From Paenibacillus sambharensis (GTDB lineage Bacteria > Bacillota > Bacilli > Paenibacillales > Paenibacillaceae), in assembly GCF_003233845.1 (NCBI RefSeq), contig NZ_QKRB01000054.1, positions 1 through 64,000 on the forward strand: 64,000 bases of DNA, given 5' to 3'. Positions within the stretch are counted from its first letter, which is position 1; each line of letters opens with the position of its first letter. Shown here piece by piece: positions 42,092-50,513 of this stretch. The translations under genes and the position numbers were made by a program. A model generated the notes under the pieces. It made no database searches. It saw nothing but the letters and a program-made list of their open reading frames with translations, and had not been told where the DNA came from.

Positions 42092-43826
42092 GCCGACAAC
42101 AAAACAAACATCAGGCAAAGGCAAGATCGGCATTACCCGCTCCTTGACAGGAAAAATTCTGTTCTGCATTCTCTTGATTCTGCTGATGGCCTGCAGCGCC
42201 TTCGCGATCTCCGGCACGCTGATCAACAAGGAACTGTCGGGCAAGCTGCTGGAACAGTTTGACAGGCGTCTTGAAACGAATATCACGATCGCACAGCAAT
42301 CGCTCCGTCAGGTGCCGCTGTACAATGTTCCGATTCAGGCTCATAATGATGCCCGCTATAATGCAATCAAGAAAGTGCTTGAATCCCTGCAGGAAACACA
42401 CGGTCTTGAGAGCGTCTATATCCTGTCCAATCACAGCGGGACTGAGCGGATTGACGTGCTGACCGGCCTGCCGGAAGACTTCGGTACGGCATACGAATTT
42501 ACGCCGGAGATGCACGAGGCCATGCAGAATGATACTGCAACAACAAGTGACGTTTACAGTGATGAATTTGGTACTCATAAGTCAGTGTTTGCTCCTATGA
42601 AGAACGTACAAGGTGAAGCTTACGGCATATTGGGCATTGACCTGGATGCCAGCGCCATACCGGAAGCAGCCAAGCAAGTTCAGTTCACGACGATTCTGAT
42701 CACCGTCATTGTTGCCGTACTGGGTATCGGCATTGCCCTGATCCTGGGACGTATCGTGACCAGGCCGATCCGTATTCTGATGGATGCAACCGAGAAGGTT
42801 GCCGCAGGCGATCTCAGCGAGACATTCGAGATGAAGCGGAAGGATGAGCTTGGCAGACTGGCTGCTTCCTTCAAAGTCATGGGCCATAACCTGCAGGGTC
42901 TGATACACCAGATTGCGAGCATGTCTCAAGAGATGTCAGCCACGAGCCGGATGCTGCACCATAATGCACAGGGCACCAGTGAAAGCTCGGATGAAGTGGC
43001 GCAGTCCATGAACAAGCTCAGCGACGGGCTTACTCATATTGTGGACAGCATTTCGTCCAGCACGTCGACGATCTCGGATATCGACAGCGAGCTTGCGGTA
43101 GTAACCGCTGAGGTGGGCAGCATGCGTGAAATTTCTCACCAGGTCAAAGGACAGTCCGAGGAAGGCCAGAAGCTGGTTGAGCAGACGCTTCAGCAGATGG
43201 AAACGATCCGGGATGTTATGCTGCACTCCCGTGAAGCAGCCCAGAAGCTTGGAGACCGTTCAAGAGAGATTGGCGAGATCATCGGCATTATCTCCGGCAT
43301 CTCCCAGCAGACCAACCTGCTGGCGCTGAACGCTGCCATCGAAGCCGCGCGTGTTGGCGAGCAGGGCAAAGGCTTTGCGGTTGTAGCAGGTGAAGTGCGC
43401 AAGCTGGCCGAGCAGTCTGCCGAAGCAGCCCTTTCCATTACAGAGCTGATCTCCAGTACGCAGGAGAACAGCAATCTCGTCATCGAGCGGGTAGCGGAAG
43501 GCTACCAGGCCGTGGAGCAGGGGCATGGCTGGATTACCGGAACGTATGCAAACTTCAGAGAAATTCAAAACGGCATCATGAACTATTCGGAGCGCACGGA
43601 TCATCTGCTGGAAACGCTGGTCGGCTTTGAGCGTTCCTTCGCCAAGATAGCGGATGCCATGCAGCAGATATCTGGCGTAACGCAGGAGCAGGCAGCAGGC
43701 TTCGAAGAGGTGGCAGCCGCTTCCGAGGAACAGAGCGCATCTGTTCAGGAAGTTACAGGCACGATTGGCAGGCTGTCCGAGCTTTCCGAAGAGCTGCAGA
43801 AATCCATCGACAAGTTCAAGATCTGA
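42081..43826 (+). CDS. Methyl-accepting chemotaxis protein
   Basis: A 581-residue transmembrane chemoreceptor. Its parts in order: a basic N-terminus; TM1 (about 24-46, [18 protein letters not shown]); an extracellular sensor of about 150 residues (PAS/Cache-like size, with [10 protein letters not shown]); TM2 (about 201-222, [19 protein letters not shown]); HAMP (about 223-275); and a long signalling coiled coil. The tip is [44 protein letters not shown]. The TTG start lies inside the decarboxylase gene, after GGAAGG. Being second in this unit, it would also be under riboswitch control. The sensed ligand is unknown. Confidence 0.92.
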   Translation: MKRKPTTKQTSGKGKIGITRSLTGKILFCILLILLMACSAFAISGTLINKELSGKLLEQFDRRLETNITIAQQSLRQVPLYNVPIQAHNDARYNAIKKVLESLQETHGLESVYILSNHSGTERIDVLTGLPEDFGTAYEFTPEMHEAMQNDTATTSDVYSDEFGTHKSVFAPMKNVQGEAYGILGIDLDASAIPEAAKQVQFTTILITVIVAVLGIGIALILGRIVTRPIRILMDATEKVAAGDLSETFEMKRKDELGRLAASFKVMGHNLQGLIHQIASMSQEMSATSRMLHHNAQGTSESSDEVAQSMNKLSDGLTHIVDSISSSTSTISDIDSELAVVTAEVGSMREISHQVKGQSEEGQKLVEQTLQQMETIRDVMLHSREAAQKLGDRSREIGEIIGIISGISQQTNLLALNAAIEAARVGEQGKGFAVVAGEVRKLAEQSAEAALSITELISSTQENSNLVIERVAEGYQAVEQGHGWITGTYANFREIQNGIMNYSERTDHLLETLVGFERSFAKIADAMQQISGVTQEQAAGFEEVAAASEEQSASVQEVTGTIGRLSELSEELQKSIDKFKI

Positions 43827-43890
43827 TAGGCATCCGTATAGGCTGTTGTATGGATATGCCGTATATTATATTAGGTAGAAATACGTAAAC

Positions 43891-43932
43891 AGGCCGGGGC
43901 ATCCGTAATGGAACAGCCCCCGGCCTTTTTTT
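43891..43932 (+). terminator. Intrinsic terminator after the chemoreceptor
   Basis: AGGCCGGGG and CCCCGGCCT pair over 9 bp and are followed by seven T. Confidence 0.92.
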
Positions 43933-43996
43933 GACGGGTAGAATATTGGGTAACGTAAGTCTGTAGAAGAAAACCGATGGAAGAGGAGTGATTCTT

Positions 43997-44200
43997 GTGG
44001 AGCTGTTATTTGTCAGCGGCCTGACGGTGGTCCTGTTTATACTCGGGCTGTACCTGCTGAATATCATCACAAGCATCTGGGCCTACAGAGATGCACGGAG
44101 CAGGGGTAGGAACCGGGAATTTTGCCTGCTTGTGCTCATAGGTACGCTGGTCTTCCCGGTGCTGGGGCTTATTATATATCTTATCGTCCGCAACGATTAA
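43997..44200 (+). CDS. Small membrane protein, two TM segments (PLDc_N-like)
   Basis: A 67-residue protein with two hydrophobic segments (LLFVSGLTVVLFILGLYLLNIITSIW and LLVLIGTLVFPVLGLIIYLIV) around a charged, Arg-rich turn (AYRDARSRGRNRE). The end pattern FPVLGLIIYLIVR resembles the short PLDc_N family of unknown function, seen in regulators and lone proteins. AGAGGAG at 43983-43989 is 7 nt before GTG 43997, better than GTG 43988, which overlaps it. It stands alone between two terminators. Confidence 0.7.
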   Translation: MELLFVSGLTVVLFILGLYLLNIITSIWAYRDARSRGRNREFCLLVLIGTLVFPVLGLIIYLIVRND

Positions 44201-44232
44201 TGTAATCCGCCATGTTCCACAGGCATATAGAA

Positions 44233-44260
44233 AAGAACCGCTTCACAGGAAGCGGTTCTT
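44233..44260 (+). terminator. Hairpin after the small membrane protein gene
   Basis: AAGAACCGCTTC and GAAGCGGTTCTT form a perfect 12-bp stem with an ACAG loop. The T tail is short. It also lies just beyond the 3' end of the minus-strand tRNA. Confidence 0.75.
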
Positions 44261-44279
44261 CGGCATGTATAACTAAGAA

Positions 44280-44353
44280 CGTCCCAGGAGGGATTCGAAC
44301 CCCCGACAACTCGCTTAGAAGGCGAGTGCTCTATCCAACTGAGCTACTGGGAC
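44280..44353 (-). tRNA. tRNA-Arg (anticodon UCU)
   Basis: On the complement, a full cloverleaf can be drawn. The acceptor stem is GTCCCAG/CTGGGAC with discriminator G. The D arm is GCTC/GAGC. The anticodon stem CTCGC/GCGAG carries loop CTTCTAA, so the anticodon is UCU, reading AGA/AGG. The T arm is GGGGG/CCCTC with TTCGAAT. The CCA end is not encoded. It is 74 nt, single and isolated, with no intron. Confidence 0.95.
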
Positions 44354-44546
44354 AGGATGCAAGCGAGACAGAAACATGAATCATTGTACCACGGTCGTCT
44401 AATCCCTGCAAGCATTATTTGTGATCGGATGAGATCGCAAAAAGTCCGGTCTCTGCTGGCAGGAGACAGCAATGGTTATATTAGCATAGAAGAGGGTAAA
44501 AATCAATATAGGAAGAAATGCGTCTTTTCTTTCTGTTGACAGGTCA

Positions 44547-44555
44547 TGCTATACT
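44547..44555 (+). promoter_or_regulatory. Extended -10 promoter for the repeat-containing gene
   Basis: TGCTATACT fits TG-N-TATACT. A TTGACA lies only 8 nt upstream, too close to pair with it. Within 44354-44656 the only other feature is a 6-bp hairpin at 44611-44628 (CCAGGC/GCCTGG). Confidence 0.45.
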
Positions 44556-44716
44556 TAATGAACGAAATCGATGACGGGCCTTCACCCGCAGTCCCGGTGC
44601 TCGAACAGTACCAGGCACGCGGGCCTGGATCGCATGTTTAAAGGCGGTGATTCCTTATTACGACCCCTAACCATCCGCATGAGGATTCGAAGGATAATGT
44701 ATATCTGTTTCCGAAG

Positions 44717-45601
44717 ATGCTGGACCATTATCAAATCCAGCTTACCCGGCTGCTGGAAGCGGAGCAGTTTGGCGAAGCCAAACAGCTGCTGCGGTTCCTG
44801 CTTAATTGCCAAGGGGAAGAAGAACATCATTACGAAGAATGGCGGAACCTGCTGGCCTGGATAGAAGTTGCTTTTCCCGATAAGGGGGACGGCGGCCCAT
44901 ATATTGAAGAGGCAGAGGACGAGGATGAACGCTTGATGAGGGAACGGGCCCTTGGCTCCTCGCAAGCTGACAATACCGATGAGGACTATGTCCGCCAGGT
45001 TCTTCACATCATGCAGCATCATCCGGTTCTGGAGCAGCAGCTGCTGGCGCTTGAGCGGGCGGTATACCTGCGCAGCGAGGAGGTGGACCGGACCCTGCTG
45101 GAGTGGCTGTCACATGAGCCGCTGCATCCGGCCATTCAGTTCAAGGCTCTGCAGTGCCTGAGGAGGCGCGGTGTTTCGGGAAGAATACATATTGCCGACC
45201 GGGTAGGAGAGTCGGTGGAGCTTGATATCGAATCGACTCCCCTTGCGATGGAGGAATTTCCGGAGGCGGTGGTGGCCATTCTGGAGAGGGTGGAGCAGAT
45301 TACGGAGGTATCCGATCCGACCCTGCCCCATTTTGCCCGTGAGCTGTGGAAGGAGTACTTACAATTTCTGTACGGCACCTCCGATTATAACCGGATGCTC
45401 GATCCCGATGAGGCGGTTGTGGACAGCTGGGCTGCGGCCCTTCATATGAATCTGCTGCTGGTCGCATACGGCTCGGCAGATGATGAAGCAATACGCGATA
45501 CATACGGCATACCGGAATCGCTCAGGTTTCGTTATGAGCAGGCCTGCAGGGCGCTCAGGCGCGTTGGAATTACCGGTATTGACCCATCAGGACAGCCTTG
45601 A
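44717..45601 (+). CDS. Conserved helical-repeat (TPR-like) protein
   Basis: A 294-residue protein from the first canonical start, rich in acidic helices. MLDHYQIQLTRLLEAEQFGEAKQLLRFLLNCQ looks like a TPR-type helix pair. I do not recognise a function; related sequences stand beside tig in relatives. ATG 44717 has no ribosome site. The frame stays open upstream to an ATT at 44657, which lies 7 nt after AAAGGCGGTG, the same site and spacing as the siroheme gene at 59217. Translation may thus begin at ATT and add 20 residues. It is directly followed by the tig promoter. Confidence 0.72.
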   Translation: MLDHYQIQLTRLLEAEQFGEAKQLLRFLLNCQGEEEHHYEEWRNLLAWIEVAFPDKGDGGPYIEEAEDEDERLMRERALGSSQADNTDEDYVRQVLHIMQHHPVLEQQLLALERAVYLRSEEVDRTLLEWLSHEPLHPAIQFKALQCLRRRGVSGRIHIADRVGESVELDIESTPLAMEEFPEAVVAILERVEQITEVSDPTLPHFARELWKEYLQFLYGTSDYNRMLDPDEAVVDSWAAALHMNLLLVAYGSADDEAIRDTYGIPESLRFRYEQACRALRRVGITGIDPSGQP

Positions 45602-45627
45602 TATTAAGCGCGATGTTAGTTTATAAT
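45598..45627 (+). promoter_or_regulatory. Sigma-A promoter for tig
   Basis: TTGATA and TATAAT are separated by 18 nt, with the -35 overlapping the stop codon of the preceding gene. The start point would lie near 45634, about 55 nt before tig. Confidence 0.7.
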
Positions 45628-45690
45628 GGAATGGTTTAAAATCGTGAATAGAATTGACGGAAGTGTCAGTTTTGGAGGGGAAGGCATAAT

Positions 45691-46992
45691 ATGAAAGCAA
45701 CTTGGGAAACAATAGAAAAGAATCAGGGTGTCCTGAACGTTGAGGTGGATGCCGATCAAGTGACAGAAGCGCTCGACAAGGCGTTTAAGAAAGTGTCACA
45801 GAAGGTTAATGTTCCGGGCTTCCGGAAGGGCAAGGTGCCTCGCGGTATCTTCGAAGCGCGTTTTGGCGTGGAAAGCCTGTATCAGGATGCAATTGATATT
45901 CTGCTTCCTGATGTATACTCGGCTGCGGTACAGGAAACAGGCATTCAGCCAGTTGACCGTCCGGAGATCGATGTCGAGCAGTTCGGCAAAGGCCAGACAT
46001 TCATCTTCAAGGCTAAGGTAACGGTTAAGCCGGAAGTGAAGCTGGGCGAGTACAAGGGGCTGGAAGTGCCGGCCGTGAGCACAGAAGTAACCGAAGAAGA
46101 GCTGAATGCGGAGCTGGAGCGTCTTCAGCAGCGCCATGCTGAGCTCGTTGTAATCGACGAAGGTGCGGTTGAGAACGGCGATACGGCCGTTATTGATTTC
46201 GACGGTTATGTGGATGGCGAGCAGTTTGAAGGCGGTCAGAGCGAGCGTTATTCGCTGGAAATCGGTTCCGGATCTTTTATCCCGGGCTTTGAAGAGCAGA
46301 TCATCGGCATGCAGACCGGCGACTTCAAGGATGTGGAAGTAACCTTCCCTGAGAACTATCACGCTGAGCATCTGAAAGGAAAGCCGGCTGTATTCAAGGT
46401 GAAGCTGCATGAGATCAAGCGCAAGAACCTCCCGGCTCTGGATGATGAGTTCGCGAAGGATGTCAGTGAATTTGATACGCTTGATGAGTACAAGCAGGAC
46501 TTGTCCGCCAAGCTGAAGGAACGCAAGGAGAAGGAAGCAGAGCAGGCTCGCGAAATCGCTGTTGTAGACAAGGTTGCGGCCAATGCTGAGGTTGATATTC
46601 CGGCTGCGATGGTTGCAACGGAAACCGACTTCATGCTTCGCGACTTCGAGAACCGCCTGCGCATGCAGGGAATGAACCTGGAGCTGTACTACCAGTTCTC
46701 GGGCCAGGACGAGGCTGCTCTTCGCGAGCAAATGAAGTCCGATGCCGAGAAGCGCGTTCTGAACAACCTGGTGCTGGAGCAGGTTGCGAAGGAAGAGAAC
46801 ATTTCGGTTACCGAGGAAGACGTGAACGAAGAGCTCGAGAAGCTTTCCACATCGTATAACCGTCCGGTGGAAGAACTGCGCGACATCTTTACGCGCAACG
46901 GCAACATCGAGAACCTGAAGGAAGACTTGACGCTCCGCAAGACGATCAAGTTCCTGCTTGATAACAGCAAGACAGCTACGGAAGTGGCGTAA
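45691..46992 (+). CDS. tig: Trigger factor
   Basis: Ribosome-bound chaperone and peptidyl-prolyl isomerase that first meets nascent chains at the exit tunnel. The 433 residues divide into the ribosome-binding domain (1-115, with the signature GFRKGKVPR), the FKBP-type PPIase domain (about 160-245, [22 protein letters not shown] and [11 protein letters not shown]) and the long helical chaperone arms. TTGGAGGGG precedes ATG 45691. In Bacillus, tig is next to clpX; here clpP lies between. A stem of 11 bp follows the gene. Confidence 0.97.
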   Translation: MKATWETIEKNQGVLNVEVDADQVTEALDKAFKKVSQKVNVPGFRKGKVPRGIFEARFGVESLYQDAIDILLPDVYSAAVQETGIQPVDRPEIDVEQFGKGQTFIFKAKVTVKPEVKLGEYKGLEVPAVSTEVTEEELNAELERLQQRHAELVVIDEGAVENGDTAVIDFDGYVDGEQFEGGQSERYSLEIGSGSFIPGFEEQIIGMQTGDFKDVEVTFPENYHAEHLKGKPAVFKVKLHEIKRKNLPALDDEFAKDVSEFDTLDEYKQDLSAKLKERKEKEAEQAREIAVVDKVAANAEVDIPAAMVATETDFMLRDFENRLRMQGMNLELYYQFSGQDEAALREQMKSDAEKRVLNNLVLEQVAKEENISVTEEDVNEELEKLSTSYNRPVEELRDIFTRNGNIENLKEDLTLRKTIKFLLDNSKTATEVA

Positions 46993-47023
46993 GCCGCACC
47001 CGTCATAACCCAATCACACAGAG

Positions 47024-47057
47024 ATAAGGCACGTACTTCAGGCACGTGCCTTATTTC
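47024..47057 (+). terminator. Intrinsic terminator after tig
   Basis: ATAAGGCACGT and ACGTGCCTTAT pair over 11 bp around a 9-nt loop and are followed by TTC. Confidence 0.75.
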
Positions 47058-47145
47058 GCCCCTACATAGCTTTTTGTATAAAAATGGGGAATTTCCCCCG
47101 ATACATATTGATCGTTGACGCCCGTATACTGTACTACACAGAAAA

Positions 47146-47174
47146 ATGACATGCAGAGCTGAACATGATAAAAT
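47146..47174 (+). promoter_or_regulatory. Promoter for clpP-clpX
   Basis: ATGACA and TAAAAT are separated by 17 nt, and TG precedes the -10 (TGATAAAAT). It lies about 45 nt before the clpP start. No CtsR heptad repeats or CIRCE elements were seen around it. Confidence 0.6.
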
Positions 47175-47216
47175 GATAATTGGTATTCGATCCCGAAAAG
47201 AAAAGAGGTTGGTCAC

Positions 47217-47810
47217 ATGAATCTTGTACCGATCGTGGTAGAGCAAAGCAATCGGGGAGAACGATCCTACGATATTTATTCCCGGCTCCTTAAGGACCGG
47301 ATTATATTTCTAGGGAGCGCTATTGATGATGATGTGGCCAATGCCATCATCGCGCAGCTGCTGTTCCTGGCAGCTGACGACCCGGAGAAAGACATCCATC
47401 TCTATATCAACTCGCCAGGTGGTTCGGTAACGGCGGGAATGGGTATTTACGATACGATGCAGTTTATCAAGCCGGACGTATCGACGATCTGTGTCGGTAT
47501 GGCCGCAAGCATGGGGTCGCTGCTGCTTACAGCCGGCGCCAAAGGAAAGCGATTGGCGCTGCCGAACAGCGAAGTAATGATCCATCAGCCGCTTGGCGGA
47601 GTACGCGGTCAGGCGACCGATATCAAGATCCATGCCGACTGGATTTTGAAGACCAAGCAGAAGTTGAATCAGATTTATGTGGACCGTACCGGCCAGCCGT
47701 ACGACAAGATCGACCGTGACACGGATCGGGATTATTTTATGAGTGCGGATGAAGCGCTGGCTTACGGGCTTATTGATAAGGTCGTCACCACGCCCACGCC
47801 GAGCATTTAG
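47217..47810 (+). CDS. clpP: ATP-dependent Clp protease proteolytic subunit
   Basis: ClpP is the tetradecameric serine peptidase of the ClpXP and ClpCP machines. The 197-residue protein has the full triad: Ser98 in GMAASMGS, His123 in MIHQPLGG and Asp172 in DTDRDYF. The start [25 protein letters not shown] is the usual N-terminal loop. AAGAGGT precedes ATG 47217. clpX begins 24 nt downstream, so the protease and its unfoldase are made together, as in many bacteria but unlike Bacillus subtilis, where clpP is elsewhere. Confidence 0.97.
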   Translation: MNLVPIVVEQSNRGERSYDIYSRLLKDRIIFLGSAIDDDVANAIIAQLLFLAADDPEKDIHLYINSPGGSVTAGMGIYDTMQFIKPDVSTICVGMAASMGSLLLTAGAKGKRLALPNSEVMIHQPLGGVRGQATDIKIHADWILKTKQKLNQIYVDRTGQPYDKIDRDTDRDYFMSADEALAYGLIDKVVTTPTPSI

Positions 47811-47834
47811 TCATTACGAAGAAGGGGTGATCCG

Positions 47835-49091
47835 ATGTTTAAGTTCAATGATGAGAAGGGCCAGCTGAAATGTTCGTTCTGCGGCAAATCCCAAGACCAG
47901 GTGCGCAAGCTTGTTGCCGGTCCTGGTGTTTATATATGCGATGAGTGTATCGAGCTTTGCACGGAAATCGTCGAGGAGGAGCTCGGCCATGAGGAAGAGC
48001 TCGATCTGAAGGACGTGCCGAAGCCGAAGGATATCCGTGATATCCTCGACCAATACGTGATCGGGCAGGACCAGGCCAAGAAGTCGCTGGCTGTTGCTGT
48101 CTATAACCACTACAAGCGAATTAACTCGCAGAGCAAGATTGAGGATGTCGAGCTGCAGAAGAGTAACATTCTTCTGGTTGGACCAACGGGCTCAGGCAAG
48201 ACACTCCTTGCTCAGACAATGGCCAAAATTTTGAACGTGCCGTTTGCAATTGCGGATGCAACCTCGCTGACGGAAGCAGGCTATGTCGGTGAAGATGTGG
48301 AAAATATCCTCCTCAAGCTGATCCAGGCTGCTGATTATGATGTGGAGAAGGCTGAGCGCGGGATTATCTATATCGATGAGATTGATAAGGTCGCACGTAA
48401 ATCCGAGAACCCGTCGATTACACGCGACGTATCGGGTGAAGGGGTGCAGCAGGCACTGCTGAAGATTCTGGAAGGCACCGTTGCTTCGGTACCTCCGCAA
48501 GGCGGACGGAAGCATCCTCACCAGGAGTTTATCCAGATTGACACCACCAATATCCTATTCATTTGCGGCGGAGCATTTGACGGCTTGGAACAGCTGATCA
48601 AACGCCGGATCGGCAAGAAGGTTATCGGCTTCAATACAGGAGGCGAAGGACAGAAGGATTTGAAGCCGGGCGAGTATCTGTCGCTCGTGCTGCCGGAGGA
48701 TCTGCTGAAGTTTGGTCTGATTCCGGAATTCGTCGGACGTCTGCCGGTTATCTCTGCTCTGGAGCCGCTTGACGAGAAGGCCCTCATTCGGATTCTGTCC
48801 GAACCGAAGAACGCGCTTGTCAAGCAGTATCAGAAGCTGCTTGAGATGGATAATGTCAAGCTGGAGTTTGAGCCTGCGGCGCTTGAAGCGATTGCGAAGG
48901 AAGCGATTAAGCGCAACACAGGCGCACGCGGACTCCGGGCGATTATCGAAGGCATTATGCTCGACGTGATGTATGAAGCGCCGTCACGCGACGAAGTGAA
49001 CAACTGCCTGATTACCGAGAAGGTCGTTCAGGATAAAATCATGCCGGAGCTGACAACCAAGAAGGGTAAGAAGAAGGAAGAAAGCGCCTAA
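47835..49091 (+). CDS. clpX: ATP-dependent Clp protease ATP-binding subunit ClpX
   Basis: AAA+ unfoldase that feeds ClpP. The 418-residue protein has the N-terminal zinc-binding domain (Cys13, Cys16, Cys35, Cys38), Walker A GPTGSGKT (about 116-123), Walker B in [11 protein letters not shown], the IGF loop region (KVIGFNTGG) that docks on ClpP, and the sensor-2 GARGLR. AAGGGGTGA precedes ATG 47835. It shares the clpP transcript. A long hairpin without a T run separates it from ispG. Confidence 0.97.
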   Translation: MFKFNDEKGQLKCSFCGKSQDQVRKLVAGPGVYICDECIELCTEIVEEELGHEEELDLKDVPKPKDIRDILDQYVIGQDQAKKSLAVAVYNHYKRINSQSKIEDVELQKSNILLVGPTGSGKTLLAQTMAKILNVPFAIADATSLTEAGYVGEDVENILLKLIQAADYDVEKAERGIIYIDEIDKVARKSENPSITRDVSGEGVQQALLKILEGTVASVPPQGGRKHPHQEFIQIDTTNILFICGGAFDGLEQLIKRRIGKKVIGFNTGGEGQKDLKPGEYLSLVLPEDLLKFGLIPEFVGRLPVISALEPLDEKALIRILSEPKNALVKQYQKLLEMDNVKLEFEPAALEAIAKEAIKRNTGARGLRAIIEGIMLDVMYEAPSRDEVNNCLITEKVVQDKIMPELTTKKGKKKEESA

Positions 49092-49099
49092 TACGGATA

Positions 49100-49161
49100 A
49101 ACGTCGAATCCACCCTTGCCGGGAGCCGCTAATGCGCTCCCGCAGGGTGGACTTTGACGTT
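49100..49161 (+). other. Long imperfect hairpin between clpX and ispG
   Basis: Three nested stems can be drawn: AACGTC/GACGTT, TCCACCCT/AGGGTGGA and GGGAGC/GCTCCC, spanning 62 nt. There is no T run, and the ispG ribosome site starts soon after. It may be an mRNA processing or stabilising element, or a weak terminator. Confidence 0.55.
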
Positions 49162-49180
49162 CATAGGGAGAGGGAGACTT

Positions 49181-50290
49181 ATGATACACAGGAAAGATAC
49201 CATACCAGTCAAAGTCGGGAATCTCACTATCGGCGGCAGCAATGAGGTCATCATCCAGAGCATGTGCACGACCAAGACGGCGAACGTAGAGGCGACAGTT
49301 AATGAGATCCTGCGTCTTGAGGAAGCCGGCTGTCAGGTGGTGCGCGTGACGGTGAACAATGTGGAAGCAGCGGAAGCCATTAAGGAAATCAAGAAGCGCA
49401 TCCACATTCCGCTTGTTGCCGATGTTCATTTTGACTACCGGCTTGCCCTGAAGGCCATCGAGAACGGGATCGACAAGGTACGTATTAACCCGGGCAATAT
49501 CGGCCGCAGGGAGAAGGTAGAGGCGGTAGTAAAAGCGTGCAAGGAGCGGAACATTCCGATCCGGATCGGTGTAAATGCCGGCTCGCTGGAGAACCACCTG
49601 CTGGAGAAATACGGTTACCCGACACCTGAAGCCATGGTAGAGAGTGCGTTGTTCCATATCGGCATTCTGGAAGAGCTGGATTTCCACGATATTATCGTTT
49701 CGCTGAAAGCCTCGGATGTGCCGATGGCCATTGCCGCCTACAGTATGGCAGCCGAGAAAATCCGTTATCCGCTGCATCTGGGGATTACGGAGGCGGGGAC
49801 GCTGTTCTCCGGCACTGTCAAGAGCTCCGCGGGCATTGGGGCCCTGCTCGCTATGGGGATTGGTAATACAGTAAGGATTAGTCTTAGTGCTGATCCGGTC
49901 GAAGAAGTAAAGGTGGCACGCGAGCTGCTTAAGACCTTCGGTCTGATCACCAATGCGGCAACCCTTGTGTCCTGCCCGACCTGTGGACGCCTGGATATCG
50001 ATCTCTTCTCGATCGCCAATGAGGTGGAAGAGTACATATCCCAGATTAAGGTTCCGATTAAGGTATCTGTACTGGGCTGTGCGGTCAATGGACCGGGTGA
50101 GGCGCGTGAAGCTGATATTGGTATCGCTGGAGCGCGGGGTGAAGGGATGCTGTTCCGCTACGGAGAGATGATCCGTAAAGTTCCTGAAACTGAGCTGCTG
50201 AGCGAGCTGAAGAAGGAGATTGACGAAATCGTTCGCGTCTATGAAGCTACAGGGGAAATTCCCGGCCGAAGCAAGCATATGCCAGTGTAA
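49181..50290 (+). CDS. ispG: (E)-4-hydroxy-3-methylbut-2-enyl-diphosphate synthase
   Basis: IspG (GcpE) is a [4Fe-4S] enzyme of the MEP pathway that turns MEcPP into HMBPP. The 369-residue protein starts [19 protein letters not shown]. The three cluster cysteines are visible: Cys265 and Cys268 in VSCPTCGR and Cys300 in [11 protein letters not shown], followed by the fourth ligand Glu307. AGGGAGA precedes ATG 49181; the TTG at 49154 falls in the hairpin. It sits between clpX and lonB, unrelated in function to its neighbours. It supplies isoprenoids, including those for the carotenoid operon. Confidence 0.96.
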   Translation: MIHRKDTIPVKVGNLTIGGSNEVIIQSMCTTKTANVEATVNEILRLEEAGCQVVRVTVNNVEAAEAIKEIKKRIHIPLVADVHFDYRLALKAIENGIDKVRINPGNIGRREKVEAVVKACKERNIPIRIGVNAGSLENHLLEKYGYPTPEAMVESALFHIGILEELDFHDIIVSLKASDVPMAIAAYSMAAEKIRYPLHLGITEAGTLFSGTVKSSAGIGALLAMGIGNTVRISLSADPVEEVKVARELLKTFGLITNAATLVSCPTCGRLDIDLFSIANEVEEYISQIKVPIKVSVLGCAVNGPGEAREADIGIAGARGEGMLFRYGEMIRKVPETELLSELKKEIDEIVRVYEATGEIPGRSKHMPV

Positions 50291-50340
50291 AGCTGTCATT
50301 CCATCCATATAAATTCCATAAGACGTTACGGTTATTCCTA

Positions 50341-50392
50341 CCGGCAAGGGGCAATACTACCAAGTATTAGCCTTTTGCCGGTGTTTTGCTTT
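50341..50392 (+). terminator. Intrinsic terminator after ispG
   Basis: CCGGCAA and TTGCCGG form the base of the stem, with AATACT/AGTATT pairing inside, and TGTTTTGCTTTT follows. Confidence 0.85.
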
Positions 50393-50513
50393 TGAGAGAA
50401 GCTTGCCGCTTGCACGGGCGGAACTTTCCAGAATGGCTGCCCGGTACATAAACAAGAGGATGCAGTGGTGTAGAAGCAGGTTAACCGGTTACCTTTGGGA
50501 GGAGCGGATTGGA

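Noticed and set aside
44531-44560. TTGACA paired with TATACT as a promoter
   Set aside because: Spacing is only 8 nt. The TG-extended -10 alone was kept.
47110-47130. TTGACG followed by TATACT before clpP
   Set aside because: The boxes are only about 8 nt apart; a better promoter with 17-nt spacing lies downstream.
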